From: Nematopogon swammerdamellus
Taxonomy: Eukaryota; Arthropoda; Insecta; Lepidoptera; Adelidae
Assembly: GCA_946902875.1 (NCBI GenBank)
Contig: OX336345.1
Location: 5,053,395 to 5,117,394 of the forward strand
Direction of reading: 5' to 3'
DNA: 64,000 nt
This document shows positions 1 to 11,519 of the stretch, piece by piece. Made by a program: the position numbers and the translations under genes. The notes beneath the pieces were generated by a model. That model had not been told where the DNA came from and did not search any database. It was given only the letters and a program-made list of their open reading frames with translations. Positions within the stretch are counted from its first letter, which is position 1, and the number at the start of each line of letters is the position of its first letter.

Positions 1-310
1 AGTCTACGCCGTCTGTCCGGGGGCTGTATCTTTTGAACCTTAATAGGTATCCGGTTGAAATGTCCACAAAAAGTGTGTTATTATGTCAGATATCCTAGGA
101 AACTATAAAAAATAAAAAAAGTTAAAAATCATGGGGTCCCCATACAAGAAACAATTTTTTTTTTCAAATGTTTTGTTTTGTTTTTTTTTTCACTCATGCG
201 TCAAACTTACTGTGATTATAGTAAACTCTAAAGAAAAACTACAAATAATAAAAACGAATAGCCAATTACGTGGTGGTACGTAACCCACGGTGCGCTCCTG
301 GGCACAGCCA
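1..310 (+). repeat. Family L SINE-like repeat, degenerate copy
   Basis: The start (CCGTCTGTCCGGGGGCTGTA, then TTGAACCTTAATAGGTA) matches the 5' half of the well-preserved copies at 18.8 and 60.2 kb. The end around 270-300 (TGGTGGTACGTAACCCACGG) corresponds to their 3' end, but the GTTCGACTCGCAC part has decayed. The copy is cut by the window edge. Confidence 0.6.
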
Positions 311-1001
311 CCACCGTGCCAGTTTCCCTATAATAATGATGTCATCATGTAAAAAGACTGTGCAATTTATTATTTAACTAAGAAACGTTCGCAATGGAAA
401 GTTCTAGTCACTGATACAGATAGAGTACACATATAAAATTATCGCTCGCTCCTCACTCCAATTAAACAGTCACACGGCCTCGAGAACTTGTTTCAGGAGA
501 AGAAAATTAATTAAATTGCCCAAATTTTCATGTACGCTCGTTGATACTTCCACGGTTAACGAACGAACTTCGCAGTTGAGTTTCAGCTACTTTGTTCTTG
601 ATAAAGTCGTTGATAACTTAGTAATTACTTTCATTTCACTCTTTCATCTCCTCTTTGAGTAAGCATGAACAAGTTTAAAAGTAACATACTAATGCGCGTA
701 CGCAGCGTCGTAGACTTGTATGTCTAAATTGTGAAAAAATTAATGGTGAAAATATTGCTCGAAATATTTACTTCTCGGTTCAGCTAAATATTTACAGTAA
801 TTTTGGTATACGATCAATTAAGGCTGCATACAAGGTAAAAATCCGCTCTTTGAGAGTGATTCCATCACTATTACTCACTTGACATATTCAGTTTTAATAT
901 ACAATCATAAAACTTCACATGTAATCTGCCCGATCGATAGATTTTGGAAAACACGATTTGATAAACTTCCGTCGATTTAAAAAAAAACGGTTTAGTGCGA
1001 G
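311..1001. other. No recognised gene or repeat
   Basis: AT-rich sequence without a long reading frame. A short perfect palindrome, TGATGTCATCA, sits near 333, and a TATAAAA lies near 433, so a promoter is possible but unsupported. Confidence 0.4.
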
Positions 1002-1255
1002 GTGAACTCGCGCGCCGAGGTTCCGTTCATTACATCATTATCATTACATACGAGTACGTTTTCGAAAAAGTATATAAATGACAATATTCTAAATAGCTCC
1101 TCTCATAAAACTGTTTTTTATACGAATTCATTTTCTGTTCACGCAGCTAGACTGTGGAATTCACTACCACACTTTATCCACTTTGCAAATCGCTTCCCTT
1201 ATTCAAAAAACACCTAAAACTGTATTATCTCCGTCAATGTGAAGTGAAAATCTAA
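1002..1255 (+). pseudogene. LINE reverse transcriptase, extreme C-terminus (5'-truncated)
   Basis: The frame from 1002 reads through SVHAARLWNSLPHFI, the C-terminal signature of many insect non-LTR retrotransposon ORF2 proteins (A-R-L-W-N-S-L-P). Near 1195 the frame shifts by one base and continues as FKKHLKLYYLRQ to a stop at about 1255, as expected for this tail. Only about 80 residues remain, so the endonuclease and the catalytic reverse transcriptase core are absent. This is the usual result of incomplete reverse transcription. The start is a truncation point, not an initiation codon. The clade (Jockey, CR1 or R1 type) cannot be settled from so short a piece. Confidence 0.65.
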
Positions 1256-1856
1256 AAAAAAAACAACATTTTGTTTCAAACCTGAATGGACAAGTAGGTA
1301 TAGACGTTTATTTATTTGTGTAGTATGTTCTATGTATTTAGTAAAATATATGTATTAACGCAAGTATTTATTTAACTAGCATGTACTATTAATAATTATT
1401 TTATTCATTTATTTACACACTTTCTTTATATAAATTTTACATATTTACAAACTTAAAATCTAAAATTAATACAAAAAGAAATGGAGTTTCCACCACCGGC
1501 GGCGGCGCGGCGGGGCAAACCCAGGCTACCGATGGTCGGGTCCCAAAGAGAGAAACCTCCGGACGATGCATGCAGTGTCGAGCAGGGCTGCCTTCTGGAT
1601 CTGGCCCTATTAATAATTATTATTATTACTTACATGTATTATTCTTATTAACATTCTATCTTCAATTCTCACGCTCAACTTTTTGCTACTACCTACTTAC
1701 ATTCCACTATATTAATCAAATCTCAAACATCCAAAGGTTGACTGTAAGAAATATCTGTAAGGGATAAGTCCGCCTTTGCACCTTACGTAAATTCTCTAAT
1801 GTACTATTACTGTTATTATTGGAGCAATAAAGTATTTTCTAATCTAATCTAATCTA
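1256..1856 (+). repeat. LINE 3' UTR and tail
   Basis: Follows the LINE C-terminus. The last 110 bases (GATAAGTCCGCCTTTGCAC, then GCAATAAAGTATT) recur near 20.9, 28.0 and 41.0 kb and in reverse at 20.0 and 45.0 kb. It closes in a short-period tail, (TCTAA)n, at 1837-1856. Whether the GC-rich piece at 1490-1600 belongs to the same element is uncertain. Confidence 0.55.
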
Positions 1857-1864
1857 AATGTACT

Positions 1865-2190
1865 TTATCTGAACGCAGCTCTGCCTTTGGCCTTGCCTTT
1901 ACTGAATTACTATTTCCGAGAAAGTAATATTTTACCTGAAAGTACGTGTATATTTTACCTCAGTAACTTACTGTTTCCGAAAATTTATGGCGTTTAAATA
2001 ACGCGGCTCGGCCTTCGGCCTCGGTACTACTGACTTCATGTTTTGAGGACACTATATCGTTTAACGCTCTCTCTCGGTAACTCATATTCTTTGAGTGAGT
2101 AGTGTATATTTATTACTTGATTGCAGCTCTGCCTTCGGCCTCGCCCTTAGAGTTTTACTGTTTACGGGGAAGTATATGGTTTGACGTTTA
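1865..2190 (+). repeat. 68-bp satellite, degenerate (plus orientation)
   Basis: Three recognisable cores (near 1875, 2010 and 2125) of the form GCAGCTCTGCCTTCGGCCTC, each followed by a diverged version of the TTACTTACTTTCTTCGAGAA spacer seen in the large arrays. Divergence suggests an old copy. Confidence 0.6.
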
Positions 2191-2890
2191 TCAGCTCAAT
2201 CTTTCTACTCTGTTCTGTCTTAAATAAATTGTAACTACTATAATAAATTGTAAGACCGATTGGTTGCTTCCTCTTTAAAGCAAGTCCAATCTTGTTGCAA
2301 TAAATCACAATAAACATCTTAAACAAAGATGTGTGCTCGGTAGAAAGTTTTACGTCTAGGCGTCTAGGATAAGGTACCGCACACAATACAGGCTTGACTA
2401 AGCGTGAGCACGAAGGCTTATCCTCCATAATCCCACATAACTCAAATTCAGATTTCATTTTGAAATTATATACTTAACTGTTTCCCCGCTTGCGGTTTTC
2501 TCTTAACTTGTTTGCCACTGTACACAGCCCCGGGCTTAAATTCGTTGGAAGAACATCGTTATCAATATGTGCCGCACGGAGAAACTTTCTTGCTGGCCTA
2601 CTCTGTTGCTTTCCAAAAATAACTCTGACACACTGACGAGGTTCCAATTGCCTAACCCTTTGAAGCAATTTCAAACCTTCACGGTCTGAAAATTAAGGCG
2701 AATATCGATTGGAGCTCGCACAGATGTAAGACTAAATATAAATTAGTTGAATGGTCGTGAATTATTCGACTACCTTAACTGCGATGTGGGGCAAAAGTAA
2801 AGTTTGAAACCGACATGGGTCGGGGGTTAAAATGCTCTCTATAATTTAATTTTGATATTACGATTTCTGTTTGCTGGTGAAGTTTTATAT
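2191..2890. other. No recognised feature
   Basis: Two adjacent minus-strand open stretches (2162-2458, 98 codons; 2474-2674, 66 codons) show no motif I recognise. Neither is supported as a gene. Confidence 0.3.
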
Positions 2891-2891
2891 A

Positions 2892-2921
2892 GAACTAGCT
2901 TTTGTTCGCAGCTCCGCCCGC
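2892..2921 (-). mobile_element. Helitron-like 3' terminus
   Basis: On the minus strand this reads GCGGGCGGAGCTGCGAAC and then AAAAGCTAGT: a short GC hairpin followed by CTAGT. This is the 3' end pattern shared with the Helitron-like copies at 39.8 and 46.6 kb. The body of the element was not recognised. Confidence 0.45.
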
Positions 2922-3985
2922 GGTATTGGCATTGAAAATTTCTGAGCTAATCTAAGGTTACTCGTATACGCTATGACAGAAATTTGTTCAAGTACCTACC
3001 TACCTGTCATACCTATATTGTCATCGTTCATTCCATCATTGTTATGTATATTTTTTGTTTTTGTATATTTATTTTAAGTTAGTTGTAGGCAATAAATTAT
3101 GTTTCTTTTCTTTAAAAAAAATTACCAATTTTCACATATTCTATATTAGCCAGAATTCGCTGATTTGTGTGGATTAGTCGTAATTTCGTTCAATGTTTTA
3201 CCGTTTTACCCCTTCCAAAAATATCGTCATAGTTCAAGTATCCGTTACACACAGACAGATGCGCTTTATAATAAGTAGAGAAGAGTAGGGTGAAGGGTCC
3301 GATTAAACCCGCAACGCAGGTAGGTAGCCCAGTGTGGTGAGACATTTTGTATAACATTGGTCCTTTGTTGGTCACGTTCATAAACTAAAACAGTCGTAAT
3401 TCTGAAAAAGGTTCTCTGTCACGAGCGCTTTTGGCTAGTTTCTATTCATAAATTAGACATTTACACAGATCGCTTTGGATAATATGGAAACGATTTGCTA
3501 GCTGAGAATTTTGAAACGATCGTGATTATGAAACGATGCTGGTTTTTGTAAAAGAAATGTATTATTTCCTCGTTCAAGCTCATAAAATGTTTATACGTGC
3601 TTTTGATTAAATTTTGATTTGATTAATTTTAATTTTTTTTTTAAAACCTGTTTTTTCAAAACGGACTAATAAATAAGTAATAAAATAATCGCTCATAGGA
3701 GCATACAGATTTAAAAAGAAAAGCGTGACCTAAAATATAATATGTAAATAGTAAATATGACATAATACTTACATACATAAATAGATACATAACTACATCC
3801 ATAAAAAAAATTCCATAAAAAAAAATTCATAATAGGCTTAAGAAAACATTGTCAATGGGCAGTAAATTTTATACTGAGGAGGTCAAGTAATAATTTTGTA
3901 AAATTAAATATTCTTTTAAAAAATTTTAATACTAGGAGAAATATTAATCATATTCTGTGAAAAAGATATGTCAAAAGATATAGCT
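2922..3985. other. AT-rich stretch, nothing recognised
   Basis: Long A/T runs and no sustained reading frame. The 63-codon minus-strand frame at 3190-3381 has no recognisable motif. Confidence 0.4.
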
Positions 3986-3989
3986 CCTG

Positions 3990-4062
3990 AAAGGTAGGAC
4001 GGATGGACAGACGGACGAAATAATAGCCTTCCGTACCCTTACGGTAGTAAACCCTAAAAAGC
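3990..4062 (-). repeat. Family L repeat, 5' part
   Basis: Reverse complement of the family L head: GACAGACGGACG followed by CCGTACCCTTACGGTAGTAA and CCCTAAAAAGC, matching the reversed AGGGTTCCGTACGGTACGGG start. Confidence 0.5.
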
Positions 4063-4439
4063 TACTACTACGGTCTTAGCAGAAGGGTCAAAACTGACAG
4101 AAGTTGTAGAAAATTAGAACAGTGCCGCGGTAGGCGCTATTCCTGTATAATGAAAGCCTCTAAGCATTCGGAAAATTCTTCGCCCCCCCATTAACCCTCG
4201 ATCCTCCTGACCAAATATTTGCAAATCTGCTACTCAACAATCGACCGCCCTCGTAAAGGATCGCGTGGCGGCAGTAGATAATGAGGCCCCGGCTCGGAGA
4301 TTAGTGTTACAGTCCGAACTATCCACTCAAGAGGCCGGGGATGTAAGATACGCCCTCTTCGCGAATTCCACGGGCGTAATCGCCAAAACACTCAGGCGGA
4401 GTGTTGTAGTAGCAGTGACGCGATGAGCGGTGATGGCGG

Positions 4440-4900
4440 CGACGCGTAGGCGGCGGCGATGGCGATCTTCGGTCCGCTGCTGGACATAGGCCTCTCCAAA
4501 GACACGTTACCACAAGCGATGTTCCACTCTTCTCGCCCATCCACCCTTGGCTATCTTTTTTAGGTGATCCGTCCACCTAGCCGGGCGGCGGCGGCGGCGT
4601 CCTACATTACGTGCACTTGTACGTTGCCTTCATTCGAGCATTCGTCTACTCCAGCGGTTATCGGGTCTGCGACAGATGTGCCCAGTCCACTGCCACTCCT
4701 GCTTGCTGATTTTCTTAGAAATTTCGTTTGTCCTGGTTCTTTGTCGTATTTCATCATTACTGATTTTAACGATCAAAGAAATGCCGTTAATGATGGAGAA
4801 AAAGTTATATTTAAAATTTCCCATAAAAAATCGCTTTCTTTTTGCAGTTTGTTTATCATCGAAGGAGCTTTGTTTAAGTGCATAATTTATATAGTTCATA
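4440..4900 (-). pseudogene. RTE-type LINE, C-terminal fragment
   Basis: The minus strand encodes QEWQWTGHICRRPDNRWSRR (about 4630-4700), the conserved W-x-G-H-I-x-R block near the C-terminus of RTE-clade LINE proteins. A short distance on, in another frame, come RWTDHLKKIAKGGW and GEAYVQQRTEDR, the expected last segment. Stops and frameshifts separate the blocks, so it is dead. The same end module, less decayed, lies at 31.66-31.90 kb on the plus strand. Upstream residues (DEIRQRTRTNEISKKI) also fit this family. The reverse transcriptase core is missing. Confidence 0.7.
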
Positions 4901-6540
4901 TTTCAAACGGTTGCGTACCAAATAGGTATATTACATGTACCTACTGCGAAGAAGAAAATAGAGGCAAGTGCATAAATTCCTTAGTAGATAGAATTAAATG
5001 TGAGTCAAAGATATAATTTTTAAGTTGAAGAGCTCCTTCCAACAAAGTGTCACGAAGTTTTTTGTTTAAAAAAAAATTAACAATAAATGTATGAGATGCA
5101 TCTAATTTTTTGTTATATGCACTGATTACAAAATTTGTAGTAAATATGTATAACAGATGTTAGGTTAAATTGTTAAGTTTCGGAGACATTTGTTTTAATG
5201 TAAGATTGTAATATGTGTGGAAATTGTCTGATATTTAATTCTAGCTATCTATAACCTATGCAGGTGTTTAACTATAGCATAGATGACGCAAAATCGCTAG
5301 TCACGTCGCTCTCCGCTCCGCAGTGTAGCCTGCATCTCTCCCTGGAGACTCGTGTTATGTTTCTACCCTCGCCCTATCTCCGACATTCTTATACTTTAAT
5401 GTATGCAAACGCATTTTGTTTCAAAGCCTAGTTCCCTCCCTTAAGATAGGTAAGCTACTCGCATACCCTCAAGGTACGCCCGTACTTTTGCTTCTCTCGG
5501 CACTTTGGCAAACTTTTCTGTCTCTCGTGAGCGCTTTCTCGCTCTAGTGTGGATCGTGGTCTTTGATCTTCGCAAACGCGAAAATAATGTCGGAACAAAT
5601 TAACGTCACTGCCTGGAGCAGCTTTTGAGTGTCTTCTTTTTTTTTTTGGAGCAGCGGAAAATTGTTCTTTTTGTTTGTGGAAATCTTCACTTCTTGGGCG
5701 ATTGTTTTAGAAAGTAAACCGCTTAGGTGAATGTGAGATATTGAGTGGAGATTCGATACCTTAGATCTAGCCCTTAATTAACATAATATACTATAGAGTA
5801 AAAGTATGTAAAATTTTACAACTTTTAAAATTTTAAAATACCTACAACTAACCAAATAATACCTATCTACTAATTTAACCGATTTATTTTCTATATAATA
5901 ATTTTACTAATATACATCTTATGCAGTTAAATATTAATATGTGAATTCATTTGAGTAATATATAAGAAATACATACTAAGAATTAGTATAATTAGTCGTC
6001 TCGGAGAGCTCCGTAGCCACGGCCTGCACCCGCCGGTGTGCTTGGAGGCTTGCCTCCCGCCGCCGGCGGTATTCCGTTTATTATTTTTATATTAATTTTG
6101 AGTATATGTGGTGTATTTTTATAATCTGTATATTTAAAATTAATGTAAATATGTGAATGTGATAATAAATGAATAAAAAAGTATAATATTAGTTACACAA
6201 TAAAACTACAAATCAAGTTAAAATATTATTTAAATAAAATACCTATATGAAATCTATAGTCTTTCATAATTTGTCAACAATCTCTTTAGTCTAGTCTTGT
6301 CTGCTAGTCTTTTCTTTAGTAATGTATCCACATGCACACACAGCTCTAAAAAAAGTATAAATTAATGCTTCTAATAAAATTATATTTGTTTAGTTTCTAT
6401 AAATCCGGTTCGGTTAACATTATATGGCTACAGGTAATTATTGCTAGAATTATTGTATTATAATAACACACCAAGAGTTTAATAATGAGTATAGTGTTCC
6501 AGTTACAGTGACACACATTAATCTTGTCTCGATTTGTGTT
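4901..6540. other. No recognised gene
   Basis: Mostly AT-rich. A less AT-rich block at 5280-5600 holds no long frame; its only tidy start, an ATG at 5587, gives a 13-codon peptide. A GC-rich piece at 5995-6070 followed by an AATAAATGAATAAA-type tail near 6165 looks like another retroelement 3' end but has no second copy here. Confidence 0.35.
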
Positions 6541-6804
6541 AATTACCCTCTATAGTCGAGTTCAGGCTTCGGCATTTTTATTTTTGCCTTAACTACACAA
6601 TTAAAGCTTGGGGGCAACTTTATAATTATGATTCTAGGACTAGGAGTACAATTCTTTCTATCTTTTATTTTAATTCTTAGAAACACAACTCCAGCAGCCG
6701 TTGGTAAGGTTCTTGCATTTTCTCTGAACGCTTTTTTTACAAAATATTTCTTGTTATTGCTGGAAGTGAAGTTCAAAGGGACAGAGGAATATTACTACAA
6801 AATA

Positions 6805-6912
6805 TAATGTCCGTCATGGCACCTAGTTTGTACAGGACAAGATGTAATAGGCTGACATCACGAATGTACCAAGTGGAGTAGTAAACCTTGGATGTTGCCC
6901 ATAAAAAAAAAT
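6805..6912 (+). repeat. Family A SINE-like repeat, degenerate 3' part
   Basis: TGGCACCTAGTTTGTAC, then GGCTGACATCACGAATGT and CCATAAAAAAAAA, in the order of the 3' third of family A (compare 43.6 kb). Confidence 0.5.
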
Positions 6913-6949
6913 CATACAATGGCTCGAAGATTCGTTAATCAATAGTAAA

Positions 6950-7322
6950 ATCAAAATTCTTCACCCGAACAGTACTGGGATTCATAAATATTAAACAATT
7001 AGTCACCCGAACAGTACTGGGATTCATAAATTTAAAAAAAATCGACACCCGAACAGTACTGGGATTCATAAATTTAAAAAAAATCGTCACGCGAACAGTA
7101 CTGGGATTCATAAATATTAAACAATTAGTCACCCGAACAGTACTGGGATTCATAAATATTAAACAATTAGTCACCCGAACAGTACTGGGATTCATAAATT
7201 TAAAAAAAATCGTCACCCGAACAGTACTGGGATTCATAAATATTCAAAAAATCTTCACCCGAACAGTACTGGGATTCATAAATATTAAAAAATTCGCCAC
7301 CCGAACAGTACTGGGCATAAAT
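6950..7322 (-). repeat. 42-bp minisatellite, nine copies
   Basis: Nine copies of a 42-bp unit whose constant part is CCGAACAGTACTGGGATTCA and whose variable part alternates between TATTAAACAATTAGT and TTTAAAAAAAATCG. The last copy is truncated (ACTGGGCATAAA). Since 42 is a multiple of three, the minus strand stays open for 100 codons as a repeated 14-residue peptide. This is a consequence of the period, not evidence of a protein. Confidence 0.9.
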
Positions 7323-7324
7323 GT

Positions 7325-7440
7325 TCACGCGAGTTTATTTCACAGTGCGGTAGGCAGAGACAACGGATCTCCACGTGTCACGATCCTGACACACCTCTGC
7401 CGCCTCTTCCACTCTCATAATGTTCTTCATACATGCTCGT
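7325..7440 (-). pseudogene. LINE C-terminal fragment (CQDRDTWRSVV type)
   Basis: The minus strand reads MRVEEAAEVCQDRDTWRSVV and then SAYRTV, resembling the last residues of RTE-like LINE proteins (A-x-D-R-x-x-W-R). A second fragment of the same module is at 52.79-52.86 kb on the plus strand. Upstream in the same frame there is a stop. Confidence 0.5.
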
Positions 7441-8244
7441 CAGTTACGGGTACTACGCACTTGACCCTTTTTGAGCACATGCCGACTCTTCCACTCACAT
7501 TCGATCCTTAAATTTCTTTCGTTAGTCACTATGTCTTCACTACTACTTACCTAGGTATAACCTAGGGATCTTCAAAATGCGTTTTAATAAATTAGACGAC
7601 GACCTTTTTGTCCACCTACCAGCTGGCATGGCGCCTCTCTGAGCGTGGTTTCGCGAGGAGTGACTTTACTGACTGTATCTAATCTTCAATTGAATTTCTT
7701 TTATCTATAAAAAAATCATACAGTAAAAAATGTATGTACGAGTAGGTAAGGGCAAATTAAAAAAGTCGCTTTTAAAATGTAACTAAACCTGTGTCGCCTG
7801 GCAGATGGTATGTTTTTTTGTTGCCAACACCTCTGTCACCTAGCGTAACAGTATCCTCTAATTCCGTTTAGTTTTTTACCGAAAAATGTGTCACCGGACT
7901 CCGGACGACATTGGTACGATACAGTGACACGAGATAACTTTTTGTGGTTCCTCCCATCCCCGACGTCCTCCCTTATACAGAAAGTTAGCTGAACACGCAA
8001 TGCTGTACTTTTTTGGGGCACAAAATGTGTGATACAAAATTGGGAGAGTGTGGTTTGCAGTTTTTTCACCCGACTGCGCGAACGCAAAGGAGGGTAATGT
8101 ATTTAATTTTGATACCTATGTATGTGATTACGTGAGTGGTTGAGTTTCTTTATTTCTTCGTAACTCAAAAACGGCTGAAAGGGATTTTTATGAATTATTG
8201 TCCAACAATGTATTTTAGTACCGGTACCGCGAATAAGATAGGCT
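7441..8244. other. No recognised feature
   Basis: Short open stretches only. The 83-codon minus frame at 7836-8087 has no recognisable motif. Confidence 0.35.
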
Positions 8245-8302
8245 ATTTTAAAAATAAAACGGTCAAATGCGTGTCGAACTCGCGTGGAGAGGGTTTCGTA
8301 CC
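8245..8302 (-). repeat. Family L repeat, 3' end
   Basis: AAACGGTCAAATGCGTGTCG followed by AACTCGCGTGG is a decayed reverse complement of the family L end (CTCGCACTTGGCCGTTTT). Confidence 0.5.
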
Positions 8303-8424
8303 ATTCCGTTGAGAACTTTAAGACTTAGGATTAAGGTTTTCCTGTAAACTATAAATAAAAGAGGCCCTACATTCCCAACTTTTCCAAAATTTTAGACTCA
8401 GTAGTTTCGGAGAAAGCGGGAGGT

Positions 8425-8443
8425 GGGGGGGGGGGGGGGGGGG
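8425..8443 (+). repeat. Poly-G run
   Basis: Nineteen uninterrupted G bases. Such runs can form quadruplexes and are also prone to assembly error in length. Confidence 0.9.
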
Positions 8444-9549
8444 TTGCTAGATTTATGTATATTTTCTTTAATATCTTTTAAACAATGCATTTTAAAATTG
8501 TACAAAAAAAATATTCCTTATGTCGAGTCCTTTTCATTTATAATGTCACATGATGCACTTAAAATATCTAATTTTTCCCCTAAAAGTGACCCTCAAAATC
8601 GAAATTAGACGCTATACGTCCATGATTCTCCATTCGTTCATGGTCATCAAACTCAATACATGTAAATTTACCAAATTTCAACTTTTTTCAAAATAAGCTA
8701 TGACAGACAGAATACAGACACAAGAGAGTTCTTCGTACGATCTTTTGAGGTAGGAAACCCAAAAAATGGGGCATTCTAGTTTTGCTTGTAGAAGGATTCG
8801 AATAGACAAGGAGTATAGTCGGGCTACATCATTTTCTACAGTTTTTTTCAGCAGCACTAGCAGTCGGGTTTTTTATTTTATAATTTTTTTTTTTTCATAT
8901 TAAAATTGAATTTACCTACTCAATAAACAGCGAACAAGTATTCGACCGGGAATGGTAAACTGAATTGTCTCCTAAAACATGCCCTGCTTAATTCTACACC
9001 CTATATTTTGCAACACAAGTTAACCCATAAATAAAGCGGGCTTAAATAGTTCCGTTCTTATCTAGGGCGCCAGATGAATGGATGGGTTTTAATAACTATT
9101 CCTCAAAAGTAAACGGTGAGCCTAAAAAACGATCGGGCATGTGCTAGAGTTTAAAGCGTCGTGTTGAAGATAAATGGTTTGGTTTTTGTGAGGCGATGAG
9201 GTCTCTTGTTCAAACGCCATGTGCGACACGTCTGACATAATTAGACCACATATATTGTCCCGGTAATCCTGTGGAGGCAAGATTTATAGAAAACAAAACG
9301 TACCGGTCGAATTGAGAACTTTTCGAAGGCGGTTAAAAATACGAATCACATTGCTTGTACTTTTATGAAAGTTAACCAGTAAGTTTACTTAAGTGCGAAT
9401 TTTACTCACGCACTGAGAGTTGCATAGACGCGCTATAACAGACCTTTCAAAAACCATATCATACAGACAAACAACGTAGGATACGGAACCCTAGGATTTG
9501 CAAACGGATTACTCCGGAAGGGCGTAGACGTCAAATTTAGTGCTCATGA
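8444..9549. other. No gene; scattered repeat ends
   Basis: A short repeat end near 9300-9345 (GTCGAATTGAGAACTTTTCG, then GCGGTTAAAAA) recurs near 18.34-18.38 kb. The rest is unrecognised. Confidence 0.4.
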
Positions 9550-9640
9550 AGATGGGTCATACGTTTGGCCCGAAACGTCGAGCCACATAGCTCAGAGTGC
9601 GACCGTGAGTAAATCCGTAAAATTTTTATAAATTAAATTA
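9550..9640 (+). repeat. Short dispersed repeat with CGAAACGTCGAGCC core
   Basis: CCCGAAACGTCGAGCCACAT followed by GACCGTGAGTAAATCCGTAA recurs near 35.87-35.99 kb in the same order. ACGTTT and AAACGT flank the core as a small inverted repeat. Confidence 0.55.
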
Positions 9641-9828
9641 ATTTTAAATTTAATCAAATTCTCAAAAACCAACGAGAAAAAAAATACCACCAGAGTATAA
9701 TTTGTAAAAAATCTGTTTAACCTAGTCAGAATTTTTCTCAAATTAAGACGTGTTTGCCCCTTTGTGAGCTGTAAGTTTTCCCTTTTCAACCTCTCTAAAT
9801 TTTAATTATTGCGGTCTGTGTACATATA

Positions 9829-10214
9829 AAGGTGTTTCGTTAGTCATGTCAAAAATTTCGGGAGGGTTACATACCCACTTAAATAAACACGTTACGCAAA
9901 AAAAAAATGTTTTTAGCATTACTTTTCGAGAAATTTAACAAAACATGTTTGCTACCTAAACATTAACCTGTGTGTAGGTAACTTGCATTGTACGGGGTCA
10001 ATGACCGTACTATGTTCAAACGCAGAACAGCTGTTTGTTGTAAATAAGTCACAAAGTCACTATGATTGGTTTTTACAGCTACTTATTTGATTTAATTTTT
10101 TTTTCTTACGAGAAAAATGCTCCTTTAAACATATGTTTTTTTTTTACATAAAGTGTTCATTTGAGTGTGTATGTAACCCTCCCGAAATTTTTGACATGAC
10201 TAACGAAACACCTT
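9829..10214. mobile_element. MITE with 46-bp perfect terminal inverted repeats
   Basis: The left end 9829-9874 starts AAGGTGTTTCGTTAGTCATG, and the right end 10169-10214 is its exact reverse complement over 46 bases. The 294-bp interior is AT-rich and non-coding. Flanks are TATA-rich (ACATAT left, ATATAT right), compatible with a TA-targeting Tc1/mariner-like element, though the exact duplication cannot be fixed. No transposase is present, so it would depend on one encoded elsewhere. Perfect ends suggest a fairly recent insertion. Confidence 0.85.
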
Positions 10215-11105
10215 ATATATTCAAGAGCGCATAATTTTTTATGAGGACTCACGTGGTATCTGCCTCATGCCTGACACTCAATGAACTTCCTGCCCCGTCG
10301 ACAAATCACGTCATCGGTAGCCCGACCCTCGGACCCCAATTCATCTTTCACTCCTTGATTGATGATGTCGACTTCTTCTCTAATAAATGTAAACAAAATA
10401 TCCATTTTTGCTCCAACATTATTAATGAACTGGCCTACGATAGAATCCATTGTTCCATACTTTGGACAATGGAATCTGATCTGGGACGCGATACGACGTT
10501 TTTCGGCACCTAAGCATTTTTGTACGCCACATTCCTCCTACCCGGTTTCCTCTCTATCTATGACGTCTCAAATTTTCGTAGACGCCTCACAAAATCAGCC
10601 ACCGTTAAAAATGGCAGTTGGAATTTGCTATGATTGATGAAACATTTTAATTAGTGTTTTAAAAGGAGACTAATGTGTGAAAATGAGTATCTTGTGGAGT
10701 GACTCGATGAGAGTTTTTGATTTATTAAAATTCCAAACGACAAGAGCTGGTTTGCTAAAATACCTCGTTAGTCTGCGTGAATCACTAGCTCGGGAAATGC
10801 CATATGGAGTGTGCCTAGAGGCCCAAGGACTGGGCCCTCGGTAAGTCAACATTTTTAATTGGACGAAAAGTCCATATTTACAGTTCCTCGAAGAAATTGT
10901 TGATGTTTCGTTGTCAAGGGTAAGGTATTTCTGAATATACGATTGCTCATCCTCGTGGATGAAATCGGTCACCTGTGACTAAATACATTATTGATATTTA
11001 TTTAATTCTAGTTTCATATTTTATTCGTGTCAGCTGCGCTTGCGACTTCACTCGCGATAGTGTTGGACGAAATACCAAATATGACTCTGATTTTCTCCGA
11101 ATTCC
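10215..11105. other. No recognised gene
   Basis: Several overlapping open stretches of 60-100 codons on both strands (10241-10637, 10670-10972) show no motif I recognise. They may be decayed transposon coding sequence. Confidence 0.35.
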
Positions 11106-11109
11106 ACCA

Positions 11110-11260
11110 CTTCTGATGCTGGGGTATCGTCCACAACCATTCGACGTTGTTAAGCATTTGTTAAGCATCCACATCGACTTCTCGTGCGAAAGGTTCTAGG
11201 TTCGAATTTAGCCGGCGCGGCGTGTAGCCATGAGTTTTTTTTTTTTTTTTTTTTAAAATT
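11110..11260 (+). mobile_element. tRNA-derived SINE, 3' part
   Basis: CGACTTCTCGTGCGAAAGGT then GGTTCGAATTT (a pol III B-box match), CGGCGCGGCGTGTAGCCATG and a T run. The same order occurs at 15.9-16.0 kb with a perfect B box, supporting a shared SINE. Confidence 0.55.
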
Positions 11261-11454
11261 AACTACATAACTTCGTGTGTTTATGTAAAATTAATTTTTT
11301 TAGGACTAACCCTTTAGAAGATTTAAATGGTTGTGACATACAGACAGACGGGCGGACAACGAAGTTTCACTATAAGGGTTCCATTTATACCATTTTGGTA
11401 CGGATCCCTAAAACCTACCGCGGTTTCGATAAAAGAAAAATCTTATTTTCGACT

Positions 11455-11510
11455 AGCCAAGTGCAAGTAGAACCCGTGCATCGAGGCGAGGGTTCCGTAA
11501 TCAAAAACAT
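11455..11510 (-). repeat. Family L repeat, 3' end
   Basis: CCAAGTGCAAGTAGAACCCG then CATCGAGGCGAGGGTTCCGT, the reverse complement of the family L 3' end. Confidence 0.6.
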
Positions 11511-11519
11511 TATTTTTTA

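Noticed and set aside
6935..7237. 100-codon frame with a repeated MNPSTVRV peptide
   Set aside because: It results from a 42-bp repeat whose period is a multiple of three. No initiation context or flanking coding sequence.
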